Positions 25,641 to 34,020 of a stretch of DNA of 64,000 bases are shown one piece after another. The DNA is from Rhizobium sp. WYCCWR10014 (GTDB lineage: Bacteria > Pseudomonadota > Alphaproteobacteria > Rhizobiales > Rhizobiaceae), in contig NZ_LXFU01000045.1 of the NCBI RefSeq assembly GCF_001657485.1, positions 1 to 64,000 of the forward strand. Reading direction: 5' to 3'. Below the pieces are notes generated by a model. It was not told the DNA's origin. It searched no databases and worked only from the letters and a program-made list of their open reading frames with translations. Each line of letters begins with the position of its first letter. Positions within the stretch are counted from its first letter, which is position 1. The position numbers were made by a program, and so were the translations under genes.

Positions 25641-26660
25641 ATGCTTGTCCAGCTTCAATATCTGCGCGCCATCGCGGCGCTGATGGTCGTCTATTTCCAC
25701 GCGGTTTTGCAGCTTGCCAAGGTCAATCCAGCAGTCGACGCCTCCGCCTTCGTCTATGGCGAAACCGGCGTCGACATCTTCTTCGTCTTGAGCGGCTTCG
25801 TGATGTGGCTGACGACGAGCGGACGCCCGATGAGCCCGGTGGATTTCGCCCGCCGACGGATCAAGAGGATCGTGCCGCTCTACTGGCTGGCGACGCTGTT
25901 TTCGGCGACGGTGGCGCTGGTGGCCCCGTCATTGCTGAAATCGACGGTGTTCGACCTGCCGCATCTCATTGCCTCTCTGTTCTTCCTGCCATGGGCCAAT
26001 CCCGCCGATCCCAGCACGATCACGCCGGTGGTCGTTCCCGGCTGGACGCTGAATTACGAAATGTTCTTCTACTTCGTCTTCGCGCTGCTATTGCCGCTAC
26101 AGGAAGTTCGGCGCATCCCGGCGATGTTTGCCGTCTTTGCGGTCATCCTGATCGCCTGCCGGCTGCTGCCGGAAACGACTATGACCCGGTTCTACCGCGA
26201 GCCGATCATGCTGGAATTCCTCGCCGGTGTCGTGCTCGGCTGGCTCTACGGGCAGAAGGTGCTTCTGCCGAACCGCTGGGCTTGGGCGGCTGTTGCCATA
26301 GGCTTTGCGTTTCTCTTCATCAACGAGGCGCTGATGCCGCCAGAAAGCCGGTTCTATGCCTGGGGAATCCCGGCGATCTTCATCGTCTACGGCGCGATCT
26401 CCATCGACTTTTCCAAGTTGCCGGTTGTGGGATGGCTGAACTATCTCGGCGACTGCTCCTACAGCATCTACATCACCCATGCCTTCACCCTGGCTTTTCT
26501 GAGAGTCGCCGCCGACCGCCTGCCGATCGGCATCCTGCAGCAGCCGGTGCTCTTCGTCATTCTCTCGCTGGTGCTCTCGTCGATCGGCGGTGCGATCATC
26601 CATGAGATCACCTCGCCGCGCCGCCGGAAGGTTGTGGTGGCGAGCCGGCCGCCGGCCTGA
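25641..26660 (+). CDS. Acyltransferase family 3 (OafA/ExoZ-like)
   Basis: The 339-residue membrane protein begins with the family signature: LQYLRAIAALMVVYFHAV (R/H catalytic region) and GVDIFFVLSGFVM. About ten transmembrane helices follow, with FARRRIKRIVPLYWLATL as the conserved R-x-x-R-I-x-P-x-Y/W loop. These enzymes O-acetylate or O-acylate exopolysaccharide or O-antigen from the cytoplasmic side. Rhizobial ExoZ decorates succinoglycan in the same way. It closes the polysaccharide locus, 40 bp after the polymerase gene. Confidence 0.92.
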   Translation: MLVQLQYLRAIAALMVVYFHAVLQLAKVNPAVDASAFVYGETGVDIFFVLSGFVMWLTTSGRPMSPVDFARRRIKRIVPLYWLATLFSATVALVAPSLLKSTVFDLPHLIASLFFLPWANPADPSTITPVVVPGWTLNYEMFFYFVFALLLPLQEVRRIPAMFAVFAVILIACRLLPETTMTRFYREPIMLEFLAGVVLGWLYGQKVLLPNRWAWAAVAIGFAFLFINEALMPPESRFYAWGIPAIFIVYGAISIDFSKLPVVGWLNYLGDCSYSIYITHAFTLAFLRVAADRLPIGILQQPVLFVILSLVLSSIGGAIIHEITSPRRRKVVVASRPPA

Positions 26661-26971
26661 AGCGCGTCGATTCTTTCAGATTCTCTTGTCTCGCTTCAGC
26701 TCATTGTTTCCGCATGTCATGATCGCAAAATCGCTGCATAGTTTTGCGCGACATGCCTAACTTCAGCGCCGAGGGCGAGAATACGCATCCAAGCGGCGCT
26801 GACGGTACAGTTTTTCGCGCAACTTCTCCTAAGCTTCAGACTGAGCAATGACAGAACTTGCACAAACGTGATGGTTTATCTTGCAATTTGTCGCATGAAT
26901 GAAAGTGCGCCGGCCTATTCGCGGCCCGGGCTTTGATCTAAGCACGGCGGCGGCCTTGGAGAGGGAAAGAC
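26661..26971. other. Gap between the acyltransferase gene and purU
   Basis: These 311 bases contain the family C repeat copy at 26711-26757. No gene and no riboswitch were recognised in the remainder. GGAGAGGGAAAGAC just before purU supplies its ribosome site. Confidence 0.5.
26711..26757 (+). repeat. Intergenic palindromic repeat, family C copy 1
   Basis: CGCATGTC at the left and GCGACATGC at the right enclose a GCAAAATCGCTGCATAGTTTTGC hairpin core. It matches the copy at 32855-32903. Confidence 0.7.
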
Positions 26972-27856
26972 ATGACAAGTTACGTATTGACGGTATCCTG
27001 CAAATCGACGCGCGGCATCGTCGCGGCGATTTCGAGCTATCTGGCAGACAAGGGCTGCAACATCGTCGATAGTTCCCAGTTCGACGATCTCGATACCGGC
27101 AAGTTCTTCACGCGGGTAAGCTTCATCTCCGAGGAAGGCGTGCCGCTTGCCGAACTCAAGGAAGGCTTCGAGCCGATCTCCAAGCGGTTCGCCATGGATG
27201 CCGAGATCCATGACGGCAATGCACGCATGAAGGTGCTCTTGATGGTGTCGCGCTTCGGCCATTGTCTCAACGACCTGCTTTATCGCTGGAAGATCGGCGC
27301 GCTGCCGATCGACATCGTCGGCGTCGTCTCCAACCATTTCGATTACCAGAAGGTCGTGGTCAACCATGACATTCCCTTCCACCACATCAAGGTGACGAAG
27401 GAGAACAAGCTGCAGGCCGAAGGCCAGATCATGGATATCGTCGAACAGACGGGTACGGAGCTGATCGTTCTCGCGCGTTACATGCAGGTGCTTTCGGATG
27501 CGATGTGCCAGAAAATGTCTGGCCGGATCATCAACATCCATCATTCCTTCCTGCCGAGCTTCAAGGGCGCCAACCCCTACAAGCAGGCCTATGGCCGCGG
27601 CGTGAAGCTGATCGGAGCGACGGCGCATTACGTCACCGCCGATCTCGACGAGGGCCCCATCATCGAGCAGGACACGGCGCGCATCACCCATGCGCAGTCG
27701 CCTGACGATTACGTCTCGATCGGCCGCGACGTCGAAAGCCAGGTGCTGGCGCGTGCCATCCACGCCCATATCCACCACCGCACCTTCCTGAACGGCAACC
27801 GCACCGTGGTCTTTCCGGCAAGCCCCGGCGGCTACGCCTCCGAACGCATGGGTTGA
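26972..27856 (+). CDS. purU: Formyltetrahydrofolate deformylase
   Basis: The 294-residue protein hydrolyses 10-formyl-THF to THF and formate, balancing the one-carbon pool. The N-terminal ACT domain (about 1-85; SYVLTVSCKSTRGIVAAISS, with NIVDSSQFDD) is followed by the formyltransferase-like domain. The catalytic asparagine/histidine are in IINIHHSFLPSFKGANPY and the aspartate is in LDEGPIIEQD. Length and order match PurU exactly. It is monocistronic by spacing; the next gene starts 120 bp away. Confidence 0.97.
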   Translation: MTSYVLTVSCKSTRGIVAAISSYLADKGCNIVDSSQFDDLDTGKFFTRVSFISEEGVPLAELKEGFEPISKRFAMDAEIHDGNARMKVLLMVSRFGHCLNDLLYRWKIGALPIDIVGVVSNHFDYQKVVVNHDIPFHHIKVTKENKLQAEGQIMDIVEQTGTELIVLARYMQVLSDAMCQKMSGRIINIHHSFLPSFKGANPYKQAYGRGVKLIGATAHYVTADLDEGPIIEQDTARITHAQSPDDYVSIGRDVESQVLARAIHAHIHHRTFLNGNRTVVFPASPGGYASERMG

Positions 27857-27975
27857 GCGCCGCCTAGACCCTGCATCTCTTTTGCTGGCGAATGACAATC
27901 TCCCGTTGCCTGCTGGCTGCAAGTACTTGATTATCTCGTTCAATAGGTAATCGAATCATGCTGCGGAGGGGTGTC

Positions 27976-30897
27976 ATGACCGACGAGGCGCTTGTTGATC
28001 GCATGGCGCTGCCGCGTCCCGACGTCACCGCTAGCGACGCGGAAGAGATACTCCTTGCTCATTACAGCCTATCCGGCACGCTTACCGAACTCGGCAGCCA
28101 GGAAGATCGAAACTATCGCGTCGATAGCGGCAGGGGTCGTTACGTCCTGAAGATCTGCCATGCCGCCTACGAGATCCGCGAGCTCGAAGCACAGAATGCG
28201 GCGATCCACCACCTCAAAAGCAGGCAAGGTGCGCCGCGCGTTCCGAAGGTGATCCCCACCAATGAGGGGCGGGAGATCGTCGTCCTTACCGTGCGTGGGC
28301 AGGGCTATCAGGTCCGGCTGCTGGAATATCTGGAAGGCCATGGGCTGACGGAGCTGACCTATCTGGCGCCGGCTTCCGTGGCAGCCGTCGGCGCGCTCTG
28401 CGCCAGGCTGGCGCAGGCGCTTGCCGATTTCGACCATCCCGGTCTCGACCGCAGCCTGCAATGGGACCTCAGACGGGCAGGTCCCGTTGCCGTGCAGCTG
28501 CTTTCGGCCATCACCGACAGTGCGGCGCGCGACCGGATCGCCAAGACCATGGTGATGGCCGTTCGCCGCATCCAGCCATTGGCGCCATCGCTTCGGCTGC
28601 AGGCCGTGCATCACGACGTCACCGGTGACAATGTCGTCGGCCACCGTAACGCCCGTGGCCATATCATCCCCGACGGGGTAATCGATTTCGGCGACATCAT
28701 CCGTGGCTGGCTGGTCGGCGACCTCGCCGTCACCTGCGCTTCGCTGCTGCATCAGGCAGATGGCGACCCTTTTCATGTCCTGCCCGCCGTCACCGCCTAT
28801 CAGGCGATCTATCCGCTGATCGACGAGGAACTGAAGGCGCTCTGGCCGTTGGTCGTCGCACGCGCGGTCATTCTCGTCGCCAGCGGCGAGCAACAGATTT
28901 CGGTCGATCCCGATAATGACTATGTCCGCGACAATCTCGACCGCGAGCGGGCGATCTTCGATACGGCGATGTCGGTTCCCTTCGAACTCATGGAAGCCGC
29001 GATCCTCAAGGCAGCCGGCGCAGATGTCGCCGCGCCGGAAACATCGGGATGGCTGCCGCTGCTGCCCGACATCGATCCCGCCGGGATCGCCTATGTCGAT
29101 CTTGGGGTGCGGAGCCTGCATTTTTCCGCCGGCAACTGGCTGAATGCCGACATGGACTGGCGGCTGCTTGCCCGCATGGCAACCGAAAACGGTACGGCAG
29201 CGACACGCTACGGCGAATATCGGCTTTCCCGTGCGGGAACCGCGAAGGGACAGGCGACCTGCGCCCTGCATGTCGACATATGCCTTGCCGCAGGCAGCGC
29301 GATTGCCGCGCCCTTTGCCGGCCGCATCGGCTGGAAGGACCAGCATCTGACAATCGCCGGCGACAAGATGACCCTGCATCTCGATGGGCTCGACCTCTCG
29401 GTCGAGGATGGAGCCGAGATTGCCGCCGGCGATTCGCTCGGCACGGTTTTCGGAGAGGCGTCGTCGCTCGGCGGGCTGCGCGTCCAGCTTTGCAGCGTCG
29501 CCGGTCTCGAACCACCGCTCTTTGCCTCACCGCGCGCGGCGGCGGCCTGGTCGGTGCTCTGCCCTTCGCCTTCGCTGCTTCTCAGCCCGCAAGCAGATGC
29601 GCCGCAACCTGAAACCGCCGCGCTCTTCGCCAGGCGGCGGGCGCATCTCGCAAGGCCGCAGAAGAATTATTATGCGGCGCCGCCGCAGATCGAGCGCGGC
29701 TGGAAGGAACATTTGTTCGATGTCGAGGGCCGCGCCTATCTCGACATGGTCAACAACGTCACCATTCTCGGCCATGGCCATCCCAGGTTCGGGGCAGCGA
29801 TCCACGCCCAATGGCTGCGGCTCAACACCAATTCGCGCTTCCACTATGCCGCGATCACGGAATTTTCCGAACGCCTCGCCGCCCTGTCGCCGGACGGGCT
29901 CGACGCGGTCTTCCTGGTCAACAGTGGCTCGGAGGCGAACGATCTGGCTCTTCGGCTGGCGAAGGCGCATAGCGGTGCGCGCCACATGCTCTGCCTGCTC
30001 GAAGCCTATCACGGCTGGTCAGCGGCGAGCGACGCCGTCTCCACCTCGATCGCCGACAATCCGCAGGCGCTGACAACCCGGCCGGACTGGGTGCACACCG
30101 TCGTTTCGCCGAACACCTATCGCGGCGACTTCCGTGGTCCCGATACGGCAGCGGATTATCTCGGCATGGCGACGCCGGTGCTGGAGGCAATTGATGCTGC
30201 GGGCGAAGGCCTTGCGGGCTTCATCGCCGAATCGGTCTACGGCAATGCCGGCGGCATTCCATTGCCGGAAGGCTATCTTAAAGAGCTCTATGCGCAGGTA
30301 CGTGCTCGCGGCGGCCTCTGCATCGCCGACGAAGTGCAGGTCGGCTATGCCAGGCTCGGGCATTATTTCTGGGGCTTCGAGCAGCAGGGCGTCGTGCCTG
30401 ATATCATCACCGTCGCCAAGGGCATGGGCAACGGCCATCCGCTCGGCGCCGTCATCACCACGCGGGAGATTGCGCAATCGCTGGAGAAGGAGGGCACTTT
30501 CTTTTCCTCCACGGGCGGCAGCCCCGTCAGCTGCATCGCCGGCATGGCGGTGCTCGACATCATGGCCGATGAAAAGCTGCAGGAAAATGCCCGGACGGTC
30601 GGCGATCATCTGAAGGCGCGGCTCGCCGCGCTGATCGACCGCCATCCGATTGCGGGCGCCGTGCACGGCATGGGCCTCTATCTCGGTCTCGAATTCGTCC
30701 GCGACAGAACGACGCTGGAGCCGGCGACGGAAGAGACGGCTGCAATCTGCGACCGGCTTCTCGAACTTGGCGTCATCATGCAGCCGACCGGCGATCACCA
30801 AAATGTGCTGAAGATCAAACCGCCACTCTGCCTCAGCATCGACAGCGCCGATTTTTTCACGGACATGCTGGAGAAGGTGCTCGAAGAAGGCTGGTGA
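27976..30897 (+). CDS. Three-domain kinase-like / M23-like / class III aminotransferase protein
   Basis: The 973-residue protein joins three domains. Residues about 1-340 are an APH/choline-kinase fold with HHDVTGDNV (HxDxxxxN) and VIDFGDI. Residues about 370-540 resemble a LytM/M23 peptidase, but the zinc ligands look lost (ALHVDI kept; HxH position reads LRVQL). Residues about 555-970 are a class III PLP aminotransferase with VAKGMGNGHPLGAV carrying K815. The C-terminal part is related to ethanolamine-phosphate or hydroxylysine-phosphate lyases. Kinase plus PLP lyase suggests phosphorylating an amino alcohol and then cleaving it. The start at 27976 is preferred over 27958 on fold grounds only. 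Confidence 0.88.
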   Translation: MTDEALVDRMALPRPDVTASDAEEILLAHYSLSGTLTELGSQEDRNYRVDSGRGRYVLKICHAAYEIRELEAQNAAIHHLKSRQGAPRVPKVIPTNEGREIVVLTVRGQGYQVRLLEYLEGHGLTELTYLAPASVAAVGALCARLAQALADFDHPGLDRSLQWDLRRAGPVAVQLLSAITDSAARDRIAKTMVMAVRRIQPLAPSLRLQAVHHDVTGDNVVGHRNARGHIIPDGVIDFGDIIRGWLVGDLAVTCASLLHQADGDPFHVLPAVTAYQAIYPLIDEELKALWPLVVARAVILVASGEQQISVDPDNDYVRDNLDRERAIFDTAMSVPFELMEAAILKAAGADVAAPETSGWLPLLPDIDPAGIAYVDLGVRSLHFSAGNWLNADMDWRLLARMATENGTAATRYGEYRLSRAGTAKGQATCALHVDICLAAGSAIAAPFAGRIGWKDQHLTIAGDKMTLHLDGLDLSVEDGAEIAAGDSLGTVFGEASSLGGLRVQLCSVAGLEPPLFASPRAAAAWSVLCPSPSLLLSPQADAPQPETAALFARRRAHLARPQKNYYAAPPQIERGWKEHLFDVEGRAYLDMVNNVTILGHGHPRFGAAIHAQWLRLNTNSRFHYAAITEFSERLAALSPDGLDAVFLVNSGSEANDLALRLAKAHSGARHMLCLLEAYHGWSAASDAVSTSIADNPQALTTRPDWVHTVVSPNTYRGDFRGPDTAADYLGMATPVLEAIDAAGEGLAGFIAESVYGNAGGIPLPEGYLKELYAQVRARGGLCIADEVQVGYARLGHYFWGFEQQGVVPDIITVAKGMGNGHPLGAVITTREIAQSLEKEGTFFSSTGGSPVSCIAGMAVLDIMADEKLQENARTVGDHLKARLAALIDRHPIAGAVHGMGLYLGLEFVRDRTTLEPATEETAAICDRLLELGVIMQPTGDHQNVLKIKPPLCLSIDSADFFTDMLEKVLEEGW

Positions 30898-31418
30898 CAC
30901 AGGGCTTCCATCATTAACCAAATCGGTCATTTCGAGGCATGTCGAATTTTAATGAGACGGGCCATTGCCTGATACAGCAAGGCTTCCTATGTCTGCCGCG
31001 GTGATCGATCGAAGTTCGATTCTGTCATGCGAATTTAACGAAGAGCTGATATGTTTCTTTCTGTAAGTTCGGGCTATGACGGAATGAATTTTTTCGGATC
31101 GTCGATATTTTGACACGTTTCGGAATATGTTTCTGACAGGCTATCGGGTAATCTCTACCAAGTTAGTGGATTATAGAAGACAGCCTTCACCGGCCCCGGG
31201 CTCTACCGGGACCACTCAAGTGCAACGCCAACACAAGGAACGAGCATGATAGACATCGATATTCTCGCCGATCTCCTTGGGCGATCTGTGCTTGGCAATG
31301 ACCGTCCGGGCGCCCTCTCCCGCCCGAACTGTCGAATGTGACGTTCGTCCTCCTTTCAACGGTACCAGACAAGTCAATTCGCCATGGCTGCGCATATCGC
31401 GCGGCAGGAGTTCTATCT
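30898..31418. other. Gap of about 520 bp
   Basis: The region is fairly AT-rich between 31020 and 31160, suggesting promoter sequence. A 31-codon ORF from ATG 31246 has AAGGAA upstream, but its peptide (MIDIDILADLLGRS) is unremarkable and unproven. No repeat or RNA gene was recognised. Confidence 0.4.
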
Positions 31419-31613
31419 ATGAAGAAGCAAGTTATCGAATATGCAGGCGTTCCCGTCGGGATCGTCATTCCCGATGAAGACCGGCTGAAGTTCATCGCCG
31501 TGAAATTTCATGTCCACGACCTCGACGAGCAGCGTTTCGGCTCGCCGGACGAGGTGCGGCTGGCCATCCATGACCTGATGACCCGCCGTCATCCGAAGCC
31601 GCTTCATGCCTGA
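31419..31613 (+). CDS. Small conserved-looking hypothetical protein
   Basis: The 64-residue protein MKKQVIEYAGVPVGIVIPDE... is preceded by AGGAG at 8 bases and ends PKPLHA. No family was recognised. Strand-rich VGIVIPD and a basic, histidine-rich C-terminal part (HDLMTRRHPKP) suggest a compact fold. A clear terminator follows 45 bp downstream, so it is probably a real, independent gene. Confidence 0.6.
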   Translation: MKKQVIEYAGVPVGIVIPDEDRLKFIAVKFHVHDLDEQRFGSPDEVRLAIHDLMTRRHPKPLHA

Positions 31614-31657
31614 GGGCATGAGGCCGCGATCAGAATTCACGGCTTTTCCCGATGTCC

Positions 31658-31693
31658 GACCGGTCCCGCCAAATGGGGCCGGTCTTGTTTTTT
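31658..31693 (+). terminator. Rho-independent terminator
   Basis: GACCGGTCCC pairs with GGGGCCGGTC (one G-T pair) around a GCCAAAT loop and is followed by TTGTTTTTT. It ends transcription of the 31419 gene. Confidence 0.85.
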
Positions 31694-31730
31694 GAGGACA
31701 ATTGCAGTCCTATCGGCGGCCTTTGCGTCT

Positions 31731-31830
31731 AGAGCATTTCCGTTTTTCTTCGAGTGAAAATGCTCTATCTCTTTGTTTTCACGCAATTCCGAACGCAAAA
31801 CAGCTGCACGCTTTTGCTGGAATTGCTCTA
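31731..31830 (+). repeat. Rhizobial intergenic repeat, family B copy 1
   Basis: The repeat begins AGAGCATTTCC and its first hairpin closes with AAATGCTCT. A TTTCACGCAATTCC block with a GCAAAACAGCTGCACG core follows, and the end is AATTGCTCT. A second copy in the same orientation lies at 47295-47396. The ribosome site of the next gene starts right after it. Confidence 0.82.
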
Positions 31831-31841
31831 AGGATCCGCCC

Positions 31842-32837
31842 TTGCCCGATCTTCTGAACCTCATCACCGACATCGAAGGCGTTTCCGTCGGCCATGCGAC
31901 CGACCTTGCGCTCGGTTCCGGCGTCACGGTCATCGTCTTCGACGAACCGGCCGTCGCATCCGGCACGGTGCTCGGCGGTGCGCCCGGCGGGCGCGACACC
32001 GGCCTGCTCGATCCGTCGATGACCGTCAATGCCGTGGATGCCTTCGTGCTTTCCGGCGGCTCGGCCTTCGGGCTGGATGCCGCCGGCGGCGTGCAGGCGG
32101 GCCTGCGCGAGCTCGGCCGCGGTTTTGCCGTCGGGTCGGTGCGCATTCCGATCGTGCCGCAGGCGATCCTGATGGACCTGCTGAACGGCGGCGACAAGGA
32201 TTGGGGCCTTCACTCGCCCTATCGCGACATGGGTTACACGGCACTCCAGGCTGCGGCCAAGGGCACATTCGCGCTCGGCACGACAGGTGCCGGGACAGGA
32301 GCGACGACGGCCACCGTCAAGGGCGGGCTCGGCTCGGCCAGCGCCGTCAGCAGCGCCGGGTATCGCGTCGCGGCGATCGTCGCCGTGAATGCGCTCGGTT
32401 CGGCAACGATCGGCGACGGGCCGCATTTCTGGGCGGCGCCTTTTGAAAAAGATGCGGAATTCGGCGGGCTCGGCATGCCTGCGGTGGCCGACCACCGGAT
32501 GCGGCTCAAGGGCATGAACACGCCGGCAACGACGATCGGCGCTGTTGTGACCGATGCGCAACTGACGAAGGCCGAGGCGCACCGGCTTTCGCTCGCCGGC
32601 CATGACGGGTTTGCCCGAGCACTGCTGCCGGCGCACCTGCCGCTCGACGGCGACACCGTCTTTGCCGCTTCGACGGCCAAGCATCGAAGAGACGACATGG
32701 CGAGCCTGATGGAGCTGTGCCACCTCGCGACCATCGTCATGGCCCGGGCGATCGCCCGTGGCGTCTACGCCGCGACCGCCCTTCCGGTCGAGGGCGCGCA
32801 AAAGGCCTGGCGCGACTGCTACCCGAATGGTCGTTGA
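31842..32837 (+). CDS. P1 family peptidase (DmpA / beta-peptidyl aminopeptidase-like)
   Basis: The 331-residue protein is an Ntn-type self-cleaving peptidase. The conserved blocks are DIEGVSVGHATDLALGSGVT, APGGRDTGLLDP, LSGGSAFGLDAAGGV and TGATTATVKGGLGSAS. The processing site region NTPATTIGAVVTDAQL holds the probable threonine nucleophile. The family removes N-terminal residues from short peptides or amides. Translation probably starts at TTG 31842 with AAGGA 8 bases upstream; the longer frame from 31773 would translate the repeat. Confidence 0.88.
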   Translation: MPDLLNLITDIEGVSVGHATDLALGSGVTVIVFDEPAVASGTVLGGAPGGRDTGLLDPSMTVNAVDAFVLSGGSAFGLDAAGGVQAGLRELGRGFAVGSVRIPIVPQAILMDLLNGGDKDWGLHSPYRDMGYTALQAAAKGTFALGTTGAGTGATTATVKGGLGSASAVSSAGYRVAAIVAVNALGSATIGDGPHFWAAPFEKDAEFGGLGMPAVADHRMRLKGMNTPATTIGAVVTDAQLTKAEAHRLSLAGHDGFARALLPAHLPLDGDTVFAASTAKHRRDDMASLMELCHLATIVMARAIARGVYAATALPVEGAQKAWRDCYPNGR

Positions 32838-32854
32838 TTGAGATCTTTGTTTTT

Positions 32855-32903
32855 ATGCATGTCGTTGTCCCAAAACCGCTGCGCACTTTTGGGCGACATG
32901 CAT
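32855..32903 (+). repeat. Intergenic palindromic repeat, family C copy 2
   Basis: ATGCATGTCG at the left and CGACATGCAT at the right pair, with a CCCAAAACCGCTGCGC and CACTTTTGGG inner core. It matches 26711-26757. Confidence 0.78.
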
Positions 32904-32952
32904 TAGGGTCGGAACCGGAACCCACAACGTGCCGAATGGCGGAGAGACGTGA

Positions 32953-33873
32953 ATGCAGATCCGGGCGCTGATGTATTTCGACGAACTGGTCAGGACCAAT
33001 TCGATGCGCCAGGCAGCCGAGAACCTCAATGTCGCGCCGACGGCGATCAGCCGGCAGATCGAGAACCTCGAATATCATTTCGGCGCGCCGCTCGTCGAAC
33101 GCAGCGCTCGCGGCGTCAAGCTGACGGCCGCCGGCGAACTGCTCGCCGCCCGCGCTGGCCGGACGCTGCGCGAACTCGATCACGTGCAGCAGCTGATCGA
33201 GGACCTGAAGGGCCTGCAGCGCGGCCGTGTCAGCATCTATGCCAATGGGGCGACCGTCGCCAATCTGCTGGCGCCGGCGCTTGCCGAATTCAGCCTGAAA
33301 TATCCGAAGCTGCGTTTTACCGTGACGATCACCAGCGCGCGGCAGGCGGTCGATGCCGTCAACAGCGCCGAGGCGGATATTGCGGTGACGCTGTTTGCGC
33401 CTCCGATGTCCGGCACCAAGGTGCGGCTGCGCTCCGAGATCGCCTATGATCTCATCGCCACGCCGCAGCACCCGGCAGCCGCACATGACGAGATCCCGCT
33501 GAGGAAGCTTGCCGACTATGCATTGGCGCTGCCGGATCAATCCTTCGGCTTCCGCCAGGCCTTCGACGCGCTGTTCGAGAAAGAGGGGTTGAGCCTCGAT
33601 CCCGTCTTCGTCACCAGCTCGCTCGAAATGCTGAAGGAACTTGTGCTCAGCGGGGCTGCCGCCACGCTGCTGCCGGCGCTGACTGTCCGCCGCGAGATCG
33701 AAGCGGGTCAGCTCCTTGCCATTCCGCTGGCCGGCAAGACCGGCATCCGCACCCATGTCGATCTCTGCGTCGCGCCGGACCGGCAGCTGTCCTTCGCCGC
33801 GACGAAACTGCTCGACTTCATCGAGAGGTTCATGCGCGAGCGCACGAACCGCCGGGCCGAGACGAAAGACTGA
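32953..33873 (+). CDS. LysR family transcriptional regulator
   Basis: The 306-residue protein has the N-terminal winged HTH (ALMYFDELVRTNSMRQAAENLNVAPTAISRQIENLE; about residues 4-39). A linker helix (LTAAGELLAARAGRTLREL) leads to a periplasmic-binding-like effector domain (about 90-295). It lies between the P1 peptidase and the peptide-type ABC genes on the same strand. It most likely activates one or both; the effector is unknown but may be an amide or short peptide. Confidence 0.94.
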   Translation: MQIRALMYFDELVRTNSMRQAAENLNVAPTAISRQIENLEYHFGAPLVERSARGVKLTAAGELLAARAGRTLRELDHVQQLIEDLKGLQRGRVSIYANGATVANLLAPALAEFSLKYPKLRFTVTITSARQAVDAVNSAEADIAVTLFAPPMSGTKVRLRSEIAYDLIATPQHPAAAHDEIPLRKLADYALALPDQSFGFRQAFDALFEKEGLSLDPVFVTSSLEMLKELVLSGAAATLLPALTVRREIEAGQLLAIPLAGKTGIRTHVDLCVAPDRQLSFAATKLLDFIERFMRERTNRRAETKD

Positions 33874-33905
33874 CGCTTCGCGCTTGCATTGCCCGCAGAT
33901 TTGCG

Positions 33906-33955
33906 GTGTAGCTTTTTCGGCTACACTGAGCACACAAAATCGTCATTGTGTGTGC
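33906..33955. promoter_or_regulatory. Two inverted repeats before the ABC binding-protein gene
   Basis: GTGTAGC / GCTACAC (33906-33926, loop TTTTTCG) is followed by GCACACAA / TTGTGTG (33930-33952). They may be a weak terminator for the LysR gene and an operator for the ABC genes. Both readings are inferred. Confidence 0.4.
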
Positions 33956-34020
33956 ACCGGCATAGTGTCACTCTCCTCGCAAAAGGTCTTCGTCATCGAC
34001 GCGCGGCCAGACAAGGGAAC

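Noticed and set aside
28069-29379. 436-codon minus-strand frame opposite the three-domain protein
   Set aside because: The plus strand carries clear APH and PLP motifs; the minus frame is a GC-codon shadow.
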